NCBI GenBank assembly: GCA_039545275.1
Contig: BCHS01000008.1
Location: 558,001 to 622,000, forward strand
From: Pseudomicrostroma phylloplanum
Lineage: Eukaryota > Basidiomycota > Exobasidiomycetes > Microstromatales
Length of the DNA: 64,000 bases
Direction: 5' to 3'
Under the pieces are notes generated by a model. The model saw only the letters and a list, made by a program, of their open reading frames with translations. It was not told where the DNA came from and did not search any database. A program made the position numbers and the translations under genes. Numbering within the stretch: position 1 is the stretch's first letter; every line of letters begins with the position of its first letter. Shown one piece after another: positions 21,851-32,682 of this stretch.

Positions 21851-24186
21851 TCATTGAAGCTGCACCTCCTCCTCTAGCGCCAAGGCCTGCGCCTGCGCTT
21901 GGGCTTGAGCTCGAGCCTGCAGCTGTGCTTCCTCCCGGAGGAGTGCCTGCACAACGAGCTTCGAGCTAGTCACGCAACCCTCCAGCAGCGGGATGCCCGG
22001 ACTCCAGGAGCCGCACGCCCAAATGCCCGGTGTACGGACCTCGTCTGCGTCTGTCTCGCCCGGCACTTCTCCTTCTTCTCCCCTTTCTTGCGGATCCACT
22101 GGGGAGAGGCTGACGCCTCCGCTCTGCCCTCGTCCTTGGAGATGTCCGAGACGGAGCTCCCACTGCTCCACGGGCAGGCGGGAGCGCACTGCTCCTCCCA
22201 GGGTAGCTAGAGTGCCCTGGGTCCAGCATCGTCCGACAAGAGAGACGCCCGATGCAACGACCGAGACAGGGGCCAAGGCAGCGCTCTGCAAAAGGCTCCG
22301 TTGCGGAGTCTGCTGGTGCTTCGCCGTGATAGTCCTCCCCGCAGTAGCAGCAGCAGCAGCGTCATTCTCGTCCTTCATGCGCCACTCGAAGAGACCTGCC
22401 TGACCGGCTTTGGAGCGAAGAGTGAGGACGGCGCGCTCGAAGTGCGACGAGGAGAGGGTCTTGTCCTCTGCGGGACGCAGTTGGGCTAGAGGATTCGTCG
22501 TCTGGATCAGGACGCTCGAGGTAGACGGAGAGGGGCTTGATGTTGATGGAGCTGGGGAGTGATGGATGACGTGCGAGGCCATTGTGTGGGTATTTAGAGA
22601 GAGAGTTGAAGTCGATTCGGAGGTGGATGACGCTTCGTCTGAGATGAGCTGCCCTTCGGAAGTACTACCGATTGTCTCGGTGCCTTTGGCGCTCGTGCTC
22701 GGGTTCCTCAGAGGAGTAACGAGGTTGAGATCTCTCCAGTCCTGTTCCTCTCGGGGCAACAGTGACCGGTCGACATGGTTGATGACCACGCAGTCCTCGT
22801 AAGTGAAGTGCTGCAGCTGGCTCAGCATCCTTTGGAGCCGCTTCGTCTCCTCGGCCCCACATGCATCGGGAGAGTCCAAGTAAGAGGCAACGAAGCCGGC
22901 GCTGTGGTTAGCCTGCGTCGCCAGAATGACGTGGTCGAAGCCTTCGTAGACCGCCTCTTCTCCACCCTCCGACACCTCAACGTCTATCCTGCCTCTATTG
23001 CGGGTCAGACTGGTGACCTCGCAGTCTACGTGTATGTTCGTCTTCTCCATCGGCCGCGAGATTACCTCTTCTACCTCGTGCACCCCAGCGGCGACTGTGT
23101 AGTGACTCCGTCCAAAGGTCAACGCTACATAGTCCAACACCTCTGCTATGGGAGTTGAGAGGACCGAAGAGGCCTGAACGGTCATCATGGCGCTGAACAA
23201 TGGGACAACGACTTGATCCAGGAAGACGCTGGTCTGCCCGCTCTTATCTGAGGGAAAGTAAGACTCGAGGCTCCGAGTCGTGAGGGGGTGGTTCGGATCG
23301 CGGGTATAGCCGGAGTAGTGGGACCAGATGGCCAGAGAGACGAGGTTGAGGTATCCGACTAGGAAGGTGAATATGGAGAGGGCGTACTGGAGAATGCCAA
23401 AGGCGTTGCTGACGATGCTAAAGAAGTAGAAGGGCAGAGTGTATGAAGGAGAGGCCACAAGGTCATGACGTTTCAGCGACGCTGAACGAGAGCCAGGGCT
23501 ATCTGTACGTATCCGAGGTATTGAGCGCAGTGCGTGGGGGAGACTGAAGCCCTTCAGGCCGGAGGATCCTTCGTAGAGTAGAGAGGGTGAGGGGGCGTGA
23601 TGAAAAGGGGCAGCAGTTGCAGTGTCCTTTTGGCTGCCAGTGGCGGATGAGAGGAGAGAAGCAAAAGAGTAGGTAAAGTCTGTCTTCTTGAGGGGTATCT
23701 GGAGTCTACGATATAGGTCCATGACATTTGGATAGTAGCCTGAAGGTGGCAAGGAGGTTGTGGTTCAGCTTCCGACTGCTCTCCTTGTCCCACCGGCCCC
23801 TAGGCGTACTCACCAGCATTCAAGCTCCTCATCGGAACATCTACGCGTATCGACTCTGCTTCACCTGCATACATCCCACTACCTGTACCCTTGTTGACTG
23901 TGATGCTGTTGCTGTCCAGCCCAATCTTGCTGGCCTTCTCGAAGAGATGGACCTCGAGGGGCCGATCTAGTCCTGCGCTAGCTACTTCATCCGACGCCAG
24001 AAGGAAGTACGAAGCGGATAGGCCAGTGAGTCCGGAGCCGATTATAGCGATGCATAGCTTCCTGTTAGGATCAGACGCTATCGAGGTGGTAGAGGAATCG
24101 CGGGAAAGGGTAACGGATGTCCTCGCAGCATCTGTATGAGCATCGTCCTGACTACCCCTGGCGAAGCGATTCCGGAGGAAAGCCAT
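21851..24186 (-). CDS. FAD/NAD(P)-binding amine-oxidase-like oxidoreductase
   Basis: Two exons (24186-23814, 23739-21851) encode 753 residues. The dinucleotide-binding motif IAIIGSGLTGLSASYFLL sits at about 47-64, followed by HLFEKASKIGLDSNSITV. The second exon has NAG joined to YYPNVMDLYRRL, then a VILATQANHSAG segment and near the C-terminus GIWACGSWSPGIPLLEGC, the usual FAD-closing motif. This pattern matches the family of predicted NAD/FAD-binding proteins often found beside fatty-acid-modifying enzymes; no substrate can be assigned. Hydrophobic segments near 120-160 of exon 2 (PFYFFSIVSNAFGILQYAL, FTFLVGYLNLVSLAIW) suggest membrane attachment. The protein has a long Ser/Thr-rich insert before the C-terminal part and ends in an Ala-Gln repeat (QARAQAQAQAQALALEEE). 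ATG 24186 is preferred, although the frame is open upstream. Confidence 0.75.
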
Positions 24187-24646
24187 GATGGGAGAAGAGA
24201 GAGGAAGGAGGACGGAGCGGCCGAAGCCGGTATGAGAAGGAGCAGAAGATGAAGATGAAGGAGGAGGAGAGACGTCCACGTCAACGACAGAAGAGTAATA
24301 TGAGCCCAGACAGTGAGGAGGATGGATAGGAAGCAGAGGTGGAAAGCGGTGAAATGCAGCGCTTTCACCCCAAAGTGCTCTTTCCGCTCTGCGCCCAACC
24401 TCGGCCCGACACACATCGGCACCTGCCACTTCGCCCCCGCCCCGCCCTCTAGCTTCCGATCCGACACCATTCTCGGTATAGCGAACAACGTCAAAATGAT
24501 TGTATTGCCTGCGTCCAGGGAGGACGAGCGAGGTCGTGAGCTTGGTGGAAAATGTGGGTCGTAAAGTGGAACACCGCTCATATCTGGTCAAAGATCGGGG
24601 TATGGGTCTGAAAACAAAGGGACTGGGTGGAAAGGGGCATACGGCA
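24187..24646 (-). other. Intergenic: FAD oxidoreductase promoter, Kre9-like 3' end
   Basis: The minus-strand open frame that continues upstream of the oxidoreductase start looks like a translated leader. No other gene is supported. Confidence 0.35.
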
Positions 24647-25385
24647 TTAAGCGACCAAGGTCTCGTCTTCGGATCGCTTGGAGGACTTCTTGCGGATCAC
24701 GACTGTGTCGGTGTATCCAATCTGTGAGGCAAAGAGGAGGCAGCCGACATGACGCGTCAGCAAGGAGATCACCAGAGGGGTGCACTTCGGCCCAAGATGT
24801 CGATGAAGGTTACCTTCTTGGAATGCGCAATGGACCTGGCAGCGACAGTGTACTCGCCCAACTTGATGTTGTCCGGTACAGTCCAGGTCCTGTACCCATA
24901 GAGTATCGCCAGAGACGTCAGTATGAGAGCCTTGGTCGCAGCAACACTTCCGGCTTCGCGCACTCACATCGTACCACAGGTCTCTCCATTAGCCACACTC
25001 TTGCACTTGGACTGGTTGTGAGTGCTACCGACCTTCTTGGTGATGGTGTCTAGCGTGTTCGAAGCAAAAGAAGGCAGATCGTGTGAGGATTCTCTCTCTT
25101 CTTTGAGACCTCTCCTCACTCACAAGTAGGCAAAGAGCTATCGTTCTCCGGCTCAAGGTGGATCTTCAGACCTCCCTTGGGCGCATTGAGCCAAGTGATA
25201 TCGTACGTCTTTCCCCTCTTCCAGTAGTTCTTGCACTGGTACGAGTCACAGGCGGGGGCGACGATGTAGATCTCCTTGCCCGTAGGGTCGTCATTGCTTG
25301 CCTGAGCGTTGGCGAGTGTGCTGCAGAAGGTGACTGCGAGGAGCAGAAGCAGAGGCAGGAAGCTGGACGAGGCGGGGGAGAGCAT
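24647..25385 (-). CDS. Small secreted Kre9/Knh1-like (Ser-Thr-rich GPI family N-terminal domain) protein
   Basis: Four exons, 25385-25124, 25049-24968, 24889-24814 and 24721-24647, join in frame to 164 residues. A clear signal peptide (SFLPLLLLLAVTFCSTLANA) is followed by KEIYIVAPACDSYQCKNYW, KRGKTYDITWLNAPKG, LKIHLEPEND, MTWTVPDNIKLGEYTVAARS and the closing strand IGYTDTVVIRKKS. This is the beta-sandwich found at the N-terminus of Kre9/Knh1 and of GPI-anchored Ser-Thr-rich cell-surface proteins. Here no Ser/Thr stalk and no GPI-type hydrophobic tail follow; it ends SKRSEDETLVA, so it is probably soluble and secreted. Four cysteines could form disulfides. Reading through the third intron would give a different tail ending at 24769; the spliced form fits the family better. 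Confidence 0.75.
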
Positions 25386-25678
25386 GGCTGTGATAGACGT
25401 CGAGATGTAGCGAAAAGAGAGTGTGTGTAAGATGGTGAAGCAAAGAAAGATGGACCCCCGCCTTCGTTGCCCCTGGAAATAGATGTAATGTACCCCCGCC
25501 TCATGCCTCCATCTTCCCCCAGGCACCAAGTGTTGCTCTCCAGACACGCATACATTCCCAGCCGCCGGAAGTGAGTGGCTCAGGAGAACATCACGCCGCA
25601 TCTGCCGGAATTCAATTGAGGCTCCGCAGAGGAGCCATGGAATGGAAGCAGCGTCCGGCCCCTAACTCTATGTAAAGG

Positions 25679-27298
25679 CTACATCCGAGACTCGGACAGC
25701 GCCGCTCCATCTGCCGTCCTCATTCGCTTCGAGGCTGGCTCCTCTTCGTCTACGCCCACTTGGACTGATCCATCTTCTGCATCCTCATGCGCTTCTTGGC
25801 CATCCTTGTCCTGCGTGCCTTCCCGCTTGACGAACTTTCTGCCCGGCAACCCTCTGTCTAGTGCCTCTTCCCACGATGGCTTCTTCCAACCCCCTTGGCC
25901 GCCCTCCTCCTCCTTGGCTTCTTGCTGATATTGCTCTGTCCACCCAATGAGGATGTCGAAGACCTGGTTGACCGTGAGGACTTTGCGAGATTGCAGCATC
26001 TTCCCCTCTGCGCTCTTCTTTGTCAAGTTGGAAATGTCGATTGGCAGACGAGCAACCTTCAGTCCGAGGCTCTTCGCCTTGTTCAAGCAGAGATGCTGAG
26101 CGCGACGAAATGTACAACGAGACTACGATGATCAGCTTTAATTCATGGACGATGGTGCTGCGTCCTAGCACAGCCGACTCACCTTGTAGCGATTACGATC
26201 TACGATTCCACCTATCACGTACGTCTTGCCCTCTTGTAGCTCTGCAATTGCCTCATCGGTGTCTGCAGTGAGGTAGACAATGTCCTCCTTGTTGAGATCC
26301 GTGGGTACAATGGACGACGGGTGGACGAATGACGCGTCTCGCTTGCGATTGCGCCGGCGGGAAGGCTGCTTGCCTTCCGCTGGTGGGTCATTTTGGGTTG
26401 TCTGTCCCGCTTCTTGGTCCTCGGCAGCAGTCTCTACCGTCTCGGCAGCAGTCTCTGTGACCGGATCAACAGCCTCATCTCCATTGCTTTCAGCTTCGCC
26501 GTTCGCTGCCTTGGCCTGCTCTTCCTCGGTCTCGCTCGCAGCACCTCCTTCCCAGAGCGCTTCCAGTCCGCCCTTCTCGACGATGGCGACATTCTTCCAG
26601 CGTCTCCACTGCGCGTCCCCGTTCGCCTGCATGAGCTTTCCTATCCGGCTCTCATTGATCTCAATCGTGTCACCTCCCTTCATGGCTTCTTCCAGCTTGG
26701 GATAGTAGCCGTCCGCTTTGGCGGTCTCATGAGGGGCCCAGAGCTGTTTGATGGTGGAAGGATCGGGGGAATAAGTCAAGGCCGATGTCTTGGAGGGGCC
26801 CGCGAGTATGACTTGGAAGAAGGGAGCGTGCGAGCGGTGGTTCGACGAGTAGAGGAATGCGAGCTGCGAGGTCATCGAAGGAATCTCCTTGTCTGTCATC
26901 AGCTCATCGAAGCCCATGTCAATGACCACTTTTGCTTTGAAGGCCCTTCGCTTCTTCCTCGGCGGCTGAGGCTCCTTCGGTACTCCGTCTGTCTCCTTTG
27001 CTTCTTCTAGCTTGCGCTCCTGCGCCGCGGCCCGCTTCTCTCTCTTCTTCTCCTTCTCCTTTGCTCTTCGATCGCCCTTCGAGGCCTCCCATGACTCCTT
27101 CTTGAGCTGTCTCTTGTAGGCGCTCTTGGACATATTGAGTGGGATTGGTGTGCCATCACCTAGGTACTGCTGCTGTGGGGGCGCAGCGGGGGAGGCGGCC
27201 GAGGGAGGGGCGGGTGAGGCCTCTACGGCAGGCGAAAGACCTGGTACGGCTGGACTGCTGGTCGAGGCCTCATTGCGGATATCGTCGTCTGCGTCCAT
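25679..27298 (-). CDS. TRM10: tRNA (guanine-9-N1)-methyltransferase Trm10
   Basis: Two exons (27298-26183, 26095-25679) give 510 residues. A basic N-terminal arm (KSAYKRQLKKESWEASKG, KEKEKKREKRAAAQ) precedes the SPOUT methyltransferase: KVVIDMGFDELMTDKEI at about 123, IVYLTADTDEAIAEL at about 340, VIGGIVDRNRYK joined across the intron to HLCLNKAKSLGLKVARLPI, then LTVNQVFDILIGW. The GGIVDRNR stretch carries the Asp tied to activity in the family. The enzyme methylates N1 of G9 in tRNA using S-adenosylmethionine. An acidic insert of about 90 residues (243-333) splits the SPOUT domain. It shares a 173-bp divergent promoter with Grc3. Confidence 0.9.
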
Positions 27299-27471
27299 CG
27301 TGGGCGAGTATATGCAGTGCCCTTAGGGGTGTGAGTGGATATGATTGCAGGATGAAATGGTCCGAGTGGAAGGTGCGCCCAATTTTTTGAGCCCGAGCCA
27401 ATGTTTTTTCTCACTTCCGCTTCTTCTCGTCCGTACCGAGCCTCGCAGCCAGACCGCAATCTTCGCGGACC
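27299..27471. promoter_or_regulatory. Bidirectional promoter between Trm10 and Grc3
   Basis: Only 173 bp separate the two divergent start codons. The stretch contains a CAATTTTTTG element near 27390 and pyrimidine runs before the Grc3 start. No other gene fits. Confidence 0.6.
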
Positions 27472-30303
27472 ATGTCGGCGATTGCTGTTCGCAAGGCGAG
27501 GATGGCCGCTGCTGCCAACGCCGCCGCTGCAGCTAAAGAGCAGGAACGTCTCCCTTCGTCATACCCGTCGTTGGTCTCGTCCGAGCATGTACAGCAGGCA
27601 GCTACCTCTGCTTCTCTCTCTGCTCCGACATCCGCCTCCGCCTCTGCCTCTTCTACGCCTTCTCGGAGATCCAAGCAGCCCGAAGATTCGGACTCGCGTC
27701 CAAACACACCAAAGAGAAAGAAACAAAAGAAGGCCTCTACCATCGCCCATGAGCAGCAAGAGGCTGCTCCGTCGCGCAAGGCTGCGAAAGGCAAAGGAAG
27801 ATACTTCGCCGGCCTCGGGCAGGACGAGGATGAGGATATGAATGACAGACAAGGTCGGCCTCACGGCGTGAAGGCTGGATCATCAGCAGAGCAAACGCAT
27901 AAAAGCAGCTCTGGAGAGGACACGGACGACTCAGATGCCCTAGATGGGCGCCAGAGAGCCTCGTCAGCTGAGGCAGTCAGAGCTCCTAGCACTCGAGCTC
28001 AGACAATTTCCGAAAGGTATGACTGGTTCAGTCCAGTATGGCGAGGGGCAAAGGGCAACAAGATCGTCAATGCCGTGTATTTAGAGAACGGCAGTAAAGG
28101 CACTAGTGCCAAAGGCAAAGAGCGAAGCGAACAAGCTCCTACTATCGTCCTAGGCTTTCAGGCGGGACAGACCTGCTCACTACAAGGCTTGGCCGAGTTT
28201 CGTTTGCTTGCAGGCTCTCTCTGCATAGACGGCGTCTCTCTGTCCTCGAAGCAACTCTCTGGAGCGCAGACGCTTGCCTGTCCCAAGTCATCGCCCCTGC
28301 CGATCATCGTTGCAAAATCATCACAAGCAGAGTCTTCGCAGGCCGCTACCGGTAGCCACAGCCCAACTGAACAGAGTCAGGCTTTGCTCATCGCCTCGGG
28401 GTTGAGCCCCACACAATTCGACTGCATTCTCTCTCTCTCGCCCATCTCAGAGTCCGGCCTTGACTCCCTTTCACGCATCTGTCCTCTGGCTGGACCTGAC
28501 CCTTTCTGTAGCATAGTCTCGCAAGCTGGCTCATCTACCCCCTCAGCAAGGACGCAGAACACCACTAATCTGCAACTTGAGCCTGAGCCAAGCATGCCAT
28601 TCCTCTCTTTGGTCTTTGGAAACCGTGCCCAAAGTGGAACATATCAATTTCATCAGACGCCTCCTAGCTGGGCAGACGCATTAGATACCGCGTCACGCCC
28701 GCACGGCGAGCAACAGCCGCGGGTCTTCATGGTGAAGGGTCCCAAAGGCGCTGGGAAAAGCTCACTAGCAAGGCGTCTTGTGAACGCTTTGCGGTGTTCG
28801 CAACCCGAAGGCAGTGCAGACGAGGAGAGCTCTTCGGGTCTCAAATCTGACGTCGCCTTCATGGATCTTGATCTCGGTCAGGGCGAATTCGGCGTGCCAG
28901 GCAGCATAGGATTACATCTCCTCTCTGGCAGTAATACTGACGGCACTGATTGTCCTCTATTGGCGCCAGCTTGGCTCACTCACGCAAGCTCTTCGCAGCA
29001 CGAGACACTGCTCTCGCATTATCTCGGCCAAACCACACCCCGGGACATCCCCTCTCTGTACCTCTCAGCTGTCCGGTCTCTGGCCGATTACTACCGTTCG
29101 CATCTTGCGTCAGAGAGCTCACAGTCACGCAAAGCCACTGCTCGGCCAGCAAAACTCATAGTCAACACGATGGGATGGACGAAAGGCCTCGGTGCTGAGC
29201 TCGCTGCTCGAGTTGAGAGCGTCATCCGGCCCGACATCATCTATGACCTGACAACGACCTTGGAGCGGTCGAGTCACTACCGACAGCCCAGTGGGCTTGG
29301 TAATGCGGAGCTCAGTGAAGTGACACTTCCTCCCGCAGGGCACGGGCAGCCATACCTCGATGCATTCGGAGCCTTTGTCGCACCCGGCCCTCGAGTTGTG
29401 CCGCTGCAGGCTATTGGTCTCGATCTGAAGCTGCAAGAAGAAGCTGGTGTGGGTGGCATGGTCACTTCGTGGCCGACGAGACGCCTCACACCGGCAGACC
29501 AGAGATCTTTGAGCATTATGACAGCTCTTCACTCTGCTCCTCGTCCGAGCTCCTCGTCTTTGCCAACGTGGGACTTCTCCTTGTCTCTCCTCGAGCAAAG
29601 ACCTTACGTGCTCGATATACAAACCGGCTTGGCTGGAGGCATTCAATTCTTCCCACCTCTGGCCCGACCAGTTGACGTCGCCACGACTCTGGCAGCGCTG
29701 AATGGCGAACTCGTGGGACTTGCCGTAGTCAGAGAGGGGTTGGCCGAAGAGTCGCCTCAAGGGCAGAATGTGCAAGCAGTGCCGCAGGCGATGGACGAAG
29801 ATGCGTCGATGGCGCCGGGCTGGACGGCTCTTCTGTCTCCTGTGCCTCTGCCTCCGTCTTCCCTCAACTTCCTGTCTCTGGCGTTGATCCGCTCCATCGA
29901 CCCGGCAAAAGGTCACGTTCACCTCCTCTGCCCGTATCCCCTCTCTTCGCTCCTTCCCGCATCCGCCTCAGCCTCAAAACCGAAGCTGGCGCTGATCAAG
30001 TCATCGGGCGAGGCAGGATCCGGCTCATCAGGCAGCGTCGAGCTGCCCGTCTGGGCCAGTCTGGACGCTCCTGCGATCCTTGCAGCGCGCTCCGGAAGGC
30101 TAGGGGTGGATACGCTGGGTGCAAGCAATGGGGAGGTGAGGGAGGTCGCTGGTGTCAAGCTGGAGGACGTTCCCTACCTGGAGTGGCCGCTGATCACGGA
30201 CGGCGGGAGCTGGGGTACAGATTCGGACATGGAAGGCGGCAGGGTCATTGGCAAGGACAGGAGACGGGTCAGGCGTAACCTGATGAGAAAGAACCAAGGT
30301 TGA
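27472..30303 (+). CDS. GRC3: Polynucleotide 5'-hydroxyl kinase Grc3
   Basis: A single frame of 943 residues. An Ala/Ser-rich N-terminus is followed by the Clp1/Grc3/NOL9 layout: a beta-rich region, then the kinase P-loop VKGPKGAGKSSLARRL (about 421-436) and the Walker-B-type FMDLDLGQGEFGVPG. Later come VNTMGWTKGLGAEL and a C-terminal domain with YVLDIQTGLAGGI. Grc3 phosphorylates the 5'-OH end made by Las1 cleavage in ITS2 during 25S rRNA maturation and also acts in Pol I termination. The length is greater than the roughly 630 of yeast because of a disordered N-terminus and inserts. Confidence 0.88.
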   Translation: MSAIAVRKARMAAAANAAAAAKEQERLPSSYPSLVSSEHVQQAATSASLSAPTSASASASSTPSRRSKQPEDSDSRPNTPKRKKQKKASTIAHEQQEAAPSRKAAKGKGRYFAGLGQDEDEDMNDRQGRPHGVKAGSSAEQTHKSSSGEDTDDSDALDGRQRASSAEAVRAPSTRAQTISERYDWFSPVWRGAKGNKIVNAVYLENGSKGTSAKGKERSEQAPTIVLGFQAGQTCSLQGLAEFRLLAGSLCIDGVSLSSKQLSGAQTLACPKSSPLPIIVAKSSQAESSQAATGSHSPTEQSQALLIASGLSPTQFDCILSLSPISESGLDSLSRICPLAGPDPFCSIVSQAGSSTPSARTQNTTNLQLEPEPSMPFLSLVFGNRAQSGTYQFHQTPPSWADALDTASRPHGEQQPRVFMVKGPKGAGKSSLARRLVNALRCSQPEGSADEESSSGLKSDVAFMDLDLGQGEFGVPGSIGLHLLSGSNTDGTDCPLLAPAWLTHASSSQHETLLSHYLGQTTPRDIPSLYLSAVRSLADYYRSHLASESSQSRKATARPAKLIVNTMGWTKGLGAELAARVESVIRPDIIYDLTTTLERSSHYRQPSGLGNAELSEVTLPPAGHGQPYLDAFGAFVAPGPRVVPLQAIGLDLKLQEEAGVGGMVTSWPTRRLTPADQRSLSIMTALHSAPRPSSSSLPTWDFSLSLLEQRPYVLDIQTGLAGGIQFFPPLARPVDVATTLAALNGELVGLAVVREGLAEESPQGQNVQAVPQAMDEDASMAPGWTALLSPVPLPPSSLNFLSLALIRSIDPAKGHVHLLCPYPLSSLLPASASASKPKLALIKSSGEAGSGSSGSVELPVWASLDAPAILAARSGRLGVDTLGASNGEVREVAGVKLEDVPYLEWPLITDGGSWGTDSDMEGGRVIGKDRRRVRRNLMRKNQG

Positions 30304-32682
30304 GCGAGAGACGCAGGAACGCTGCAAGGCCCCACCGTCGTGCGTTTCGCTTCGCTTCGGCAAAGCAACATAGTGGAGCCGAGCCCTGCGTGTAGAGATA
30401 CCCCAGAGATGACTTGTCGATTCAAGTCAATACATTGTCTATTTGTTGACAAGCGTCGGGAAGACCCGAGCTTTGCCGCCTGATTGATGAGTCAAAGTTA
30501 CTGATCTTGTCTGTATGAAGACAGGGGACCTTTTCTGGAGTCTACAAACAATCATCTCGTGTAGGGTTATCCGACGTGGGCGTTACCTTCACACGCCCAA
30601 ACCTTCACGCCTGCTCGCTTCGCCCGCCTCAGCCCATCGCCATCGACTCGTCGCCTCTTCCTGATCTGGCGACTAAATCTTCTCTGGACGTCCCGGTAGA
30701 CAGGCGGGTCGGAGCCGGACGCCCTTGACGCCCTGCGCCCGCTTCCCGTGGGCATACTTCGTAGGGCGCTAGTCCCTGCCAAGCACTAGCCTTGGCAATT
30801 TCTCATTAATCGGACGAACATGCAGAACCACGTGGGATCCCGTCTTGGAACCGGAGTCCGGATGCCAGGCCCATAAAGACAACTCGTGAAACTCACGAAA
30901 GAGCTAGACGTCAAGCACCTGTCCGGCGTTCAGACTGTCAATGCGGATAAGGCCCCCACCGGCGAGGTCTCTGGCAACCGGTATAGTGGGGTAAAGGCTG
31001 CAATTTGCGCCGCTGAACGCCGAGACCCGCAAAGACGCCGAGACACATGGGTGGTCCCTTCATTTCATTGCTGCCCTACCCTCTGCCCACAATACACAAT
31101 GGCCCCCCCAACCGCGGCCGCACTCAGATGCAAACGACTCTGGGGCTGGGCCAATAATTTGCTTTCAATCAATTGCTTTGTGCAGAAGATGCAGAGCAAT
31201 CTCGTGGGTAAAGGGAGGGCCAGAGATTGCCTTGGTGAAGCGAAGCAAGGCGTGGTCCATCTCCCAGTGGCCCAACTGGATCAAATGAATTTTGCTTTTG
31301 CTTTCACATTGCTGGAGATCGCACACCATTCATCTGCCACTGTGGACGCAACATCCGTGATTGCGCCTTGCCTTCGTCTTCGGCCTGGCGACTCTGACGG
31401 GACTTCCGGAACAATTCCGAAGGCTGATTACAGTTCGTTGAAATGGTCTATCCCCCGGGACAACAAAGGTACCGGGTACCCCACTTCTGTTTCATGATCA
31501 GCTAATCGCAGATCCCGTTGTCCACTGCCAAGCGTGATCGCGCAGGCTGCGTCTACAGTTGCAAATTCTACACTCTACTGCACAATGAGATTGGGCCGAG
31601 CGAACCAAGACGGGGGGGCCAGCGGGCAGCGGTCAGGTGACGAAATGTTGCCGTCAATCATGGCGGGCGGAGCGAGATGAGTAGAGCAGACCTGTGGGAC
31701 AGGCGTGCTTTGTTTCTCACCCGCGGCCGAGAGAATTGGGCTGCGTGCGGTGAATGAGTGTCAGAAACTCTGCAAGCGGTCCCGGGCGACAAAGACTTGT
31801 GGGTCAGGTAGTCCCTGGACCCCGCCTTGCAGAGAAACTGTCCACGACGACGCTTTGGGCGTGGTGGTTCCCACCCGCCATCTGCCTTCGTCCAAGCGGC
31901 AATGGAAGGGCGGGTCCTACAAGTTGCCGTGGTCCTCTGATGCCACGGGTGTGGCGGTAAGAGATGTGGCGTCGGCTTTGTGGCTTGTGGTGGCTGAGCC
32001 ACGTTCCCCGCGCCCTCTGGCCCTGCTGCCCCTTCGATCGATCTCCGGGCCAGTCGGCATCGATGGCCGCCGGCCAGGAACAAGAGGCAGCGCAGAAAAA
32101 ACGGGGTGGTCCCTCGATGAACATCTCGAGCAACGTCTCACCTGGATAGCGGCATTCTCACCGAGGCACCGGACACGCTCCGCCCACGGACTTGGCCAGG
32201 GCCCCATTATTCCTGGAACTTCTGCCAACCACTGGATCTGCACGATCCCAGATCCCGACAGGGACCTTCTTCCTGACCTGCCCTAAGCGAGGTGCTTGCT
32301 TGCTGCAGGAACCCTCTGCAAGTTCGGTCAACTGTACATTGTGCACCGAGGGAGAGTTTGCTCGCAAAGCCATGGTCCCTTTGCGCACGTCCGAGCTGAG
32401 ACAAGGAAACGATCAAGCAGGGACTCTGCCGCCAGGGGGACTCCCCCGAAAGAATATGCCGTGCGGTATTTGCTTCCGCTGGGCCGCTTTCCCGAAGAAG
32501 GCGTAGGTCATCCGAGGTATCGATTTACTACTTAGGTCCCAGCATCTTGGTCACTTGCTCCCACATCGCCTTGAATCTTCAGCACACTCAACTCCTTTTC
32601 TACTTGACCTAAAATACCTCTTACCACCTTCGCACTCGAGCCCACCCACACCAACCCAACACACCTCACTCACCTAGCCAAC
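30304..32682. other. 2.4-kb gene-free region upstream of the RlpA-like gene
   Basis: The longest gap in the window. Open frames on both strands exist (for example 30886-31497) but lack recognisable motifs and natural composition, and they overlap in opposite directions. The stretch has a CACGTG at about 30830 and a near-palindromic GGTACCGGGTACC around 31468-31480. The last 120 bases are CA-rich, resembling a leader for the secreted protein at 32683. No tRNA-like or transposon structure was recognised. Confidence 0.45.

Noticed and set aside
30886..31497. 203-residue open frame in the gene-free region
   Set aside because: No recognisable motif, unnatural composition, no ATG at its reported opening, and other frames in the same stretch are equally open.
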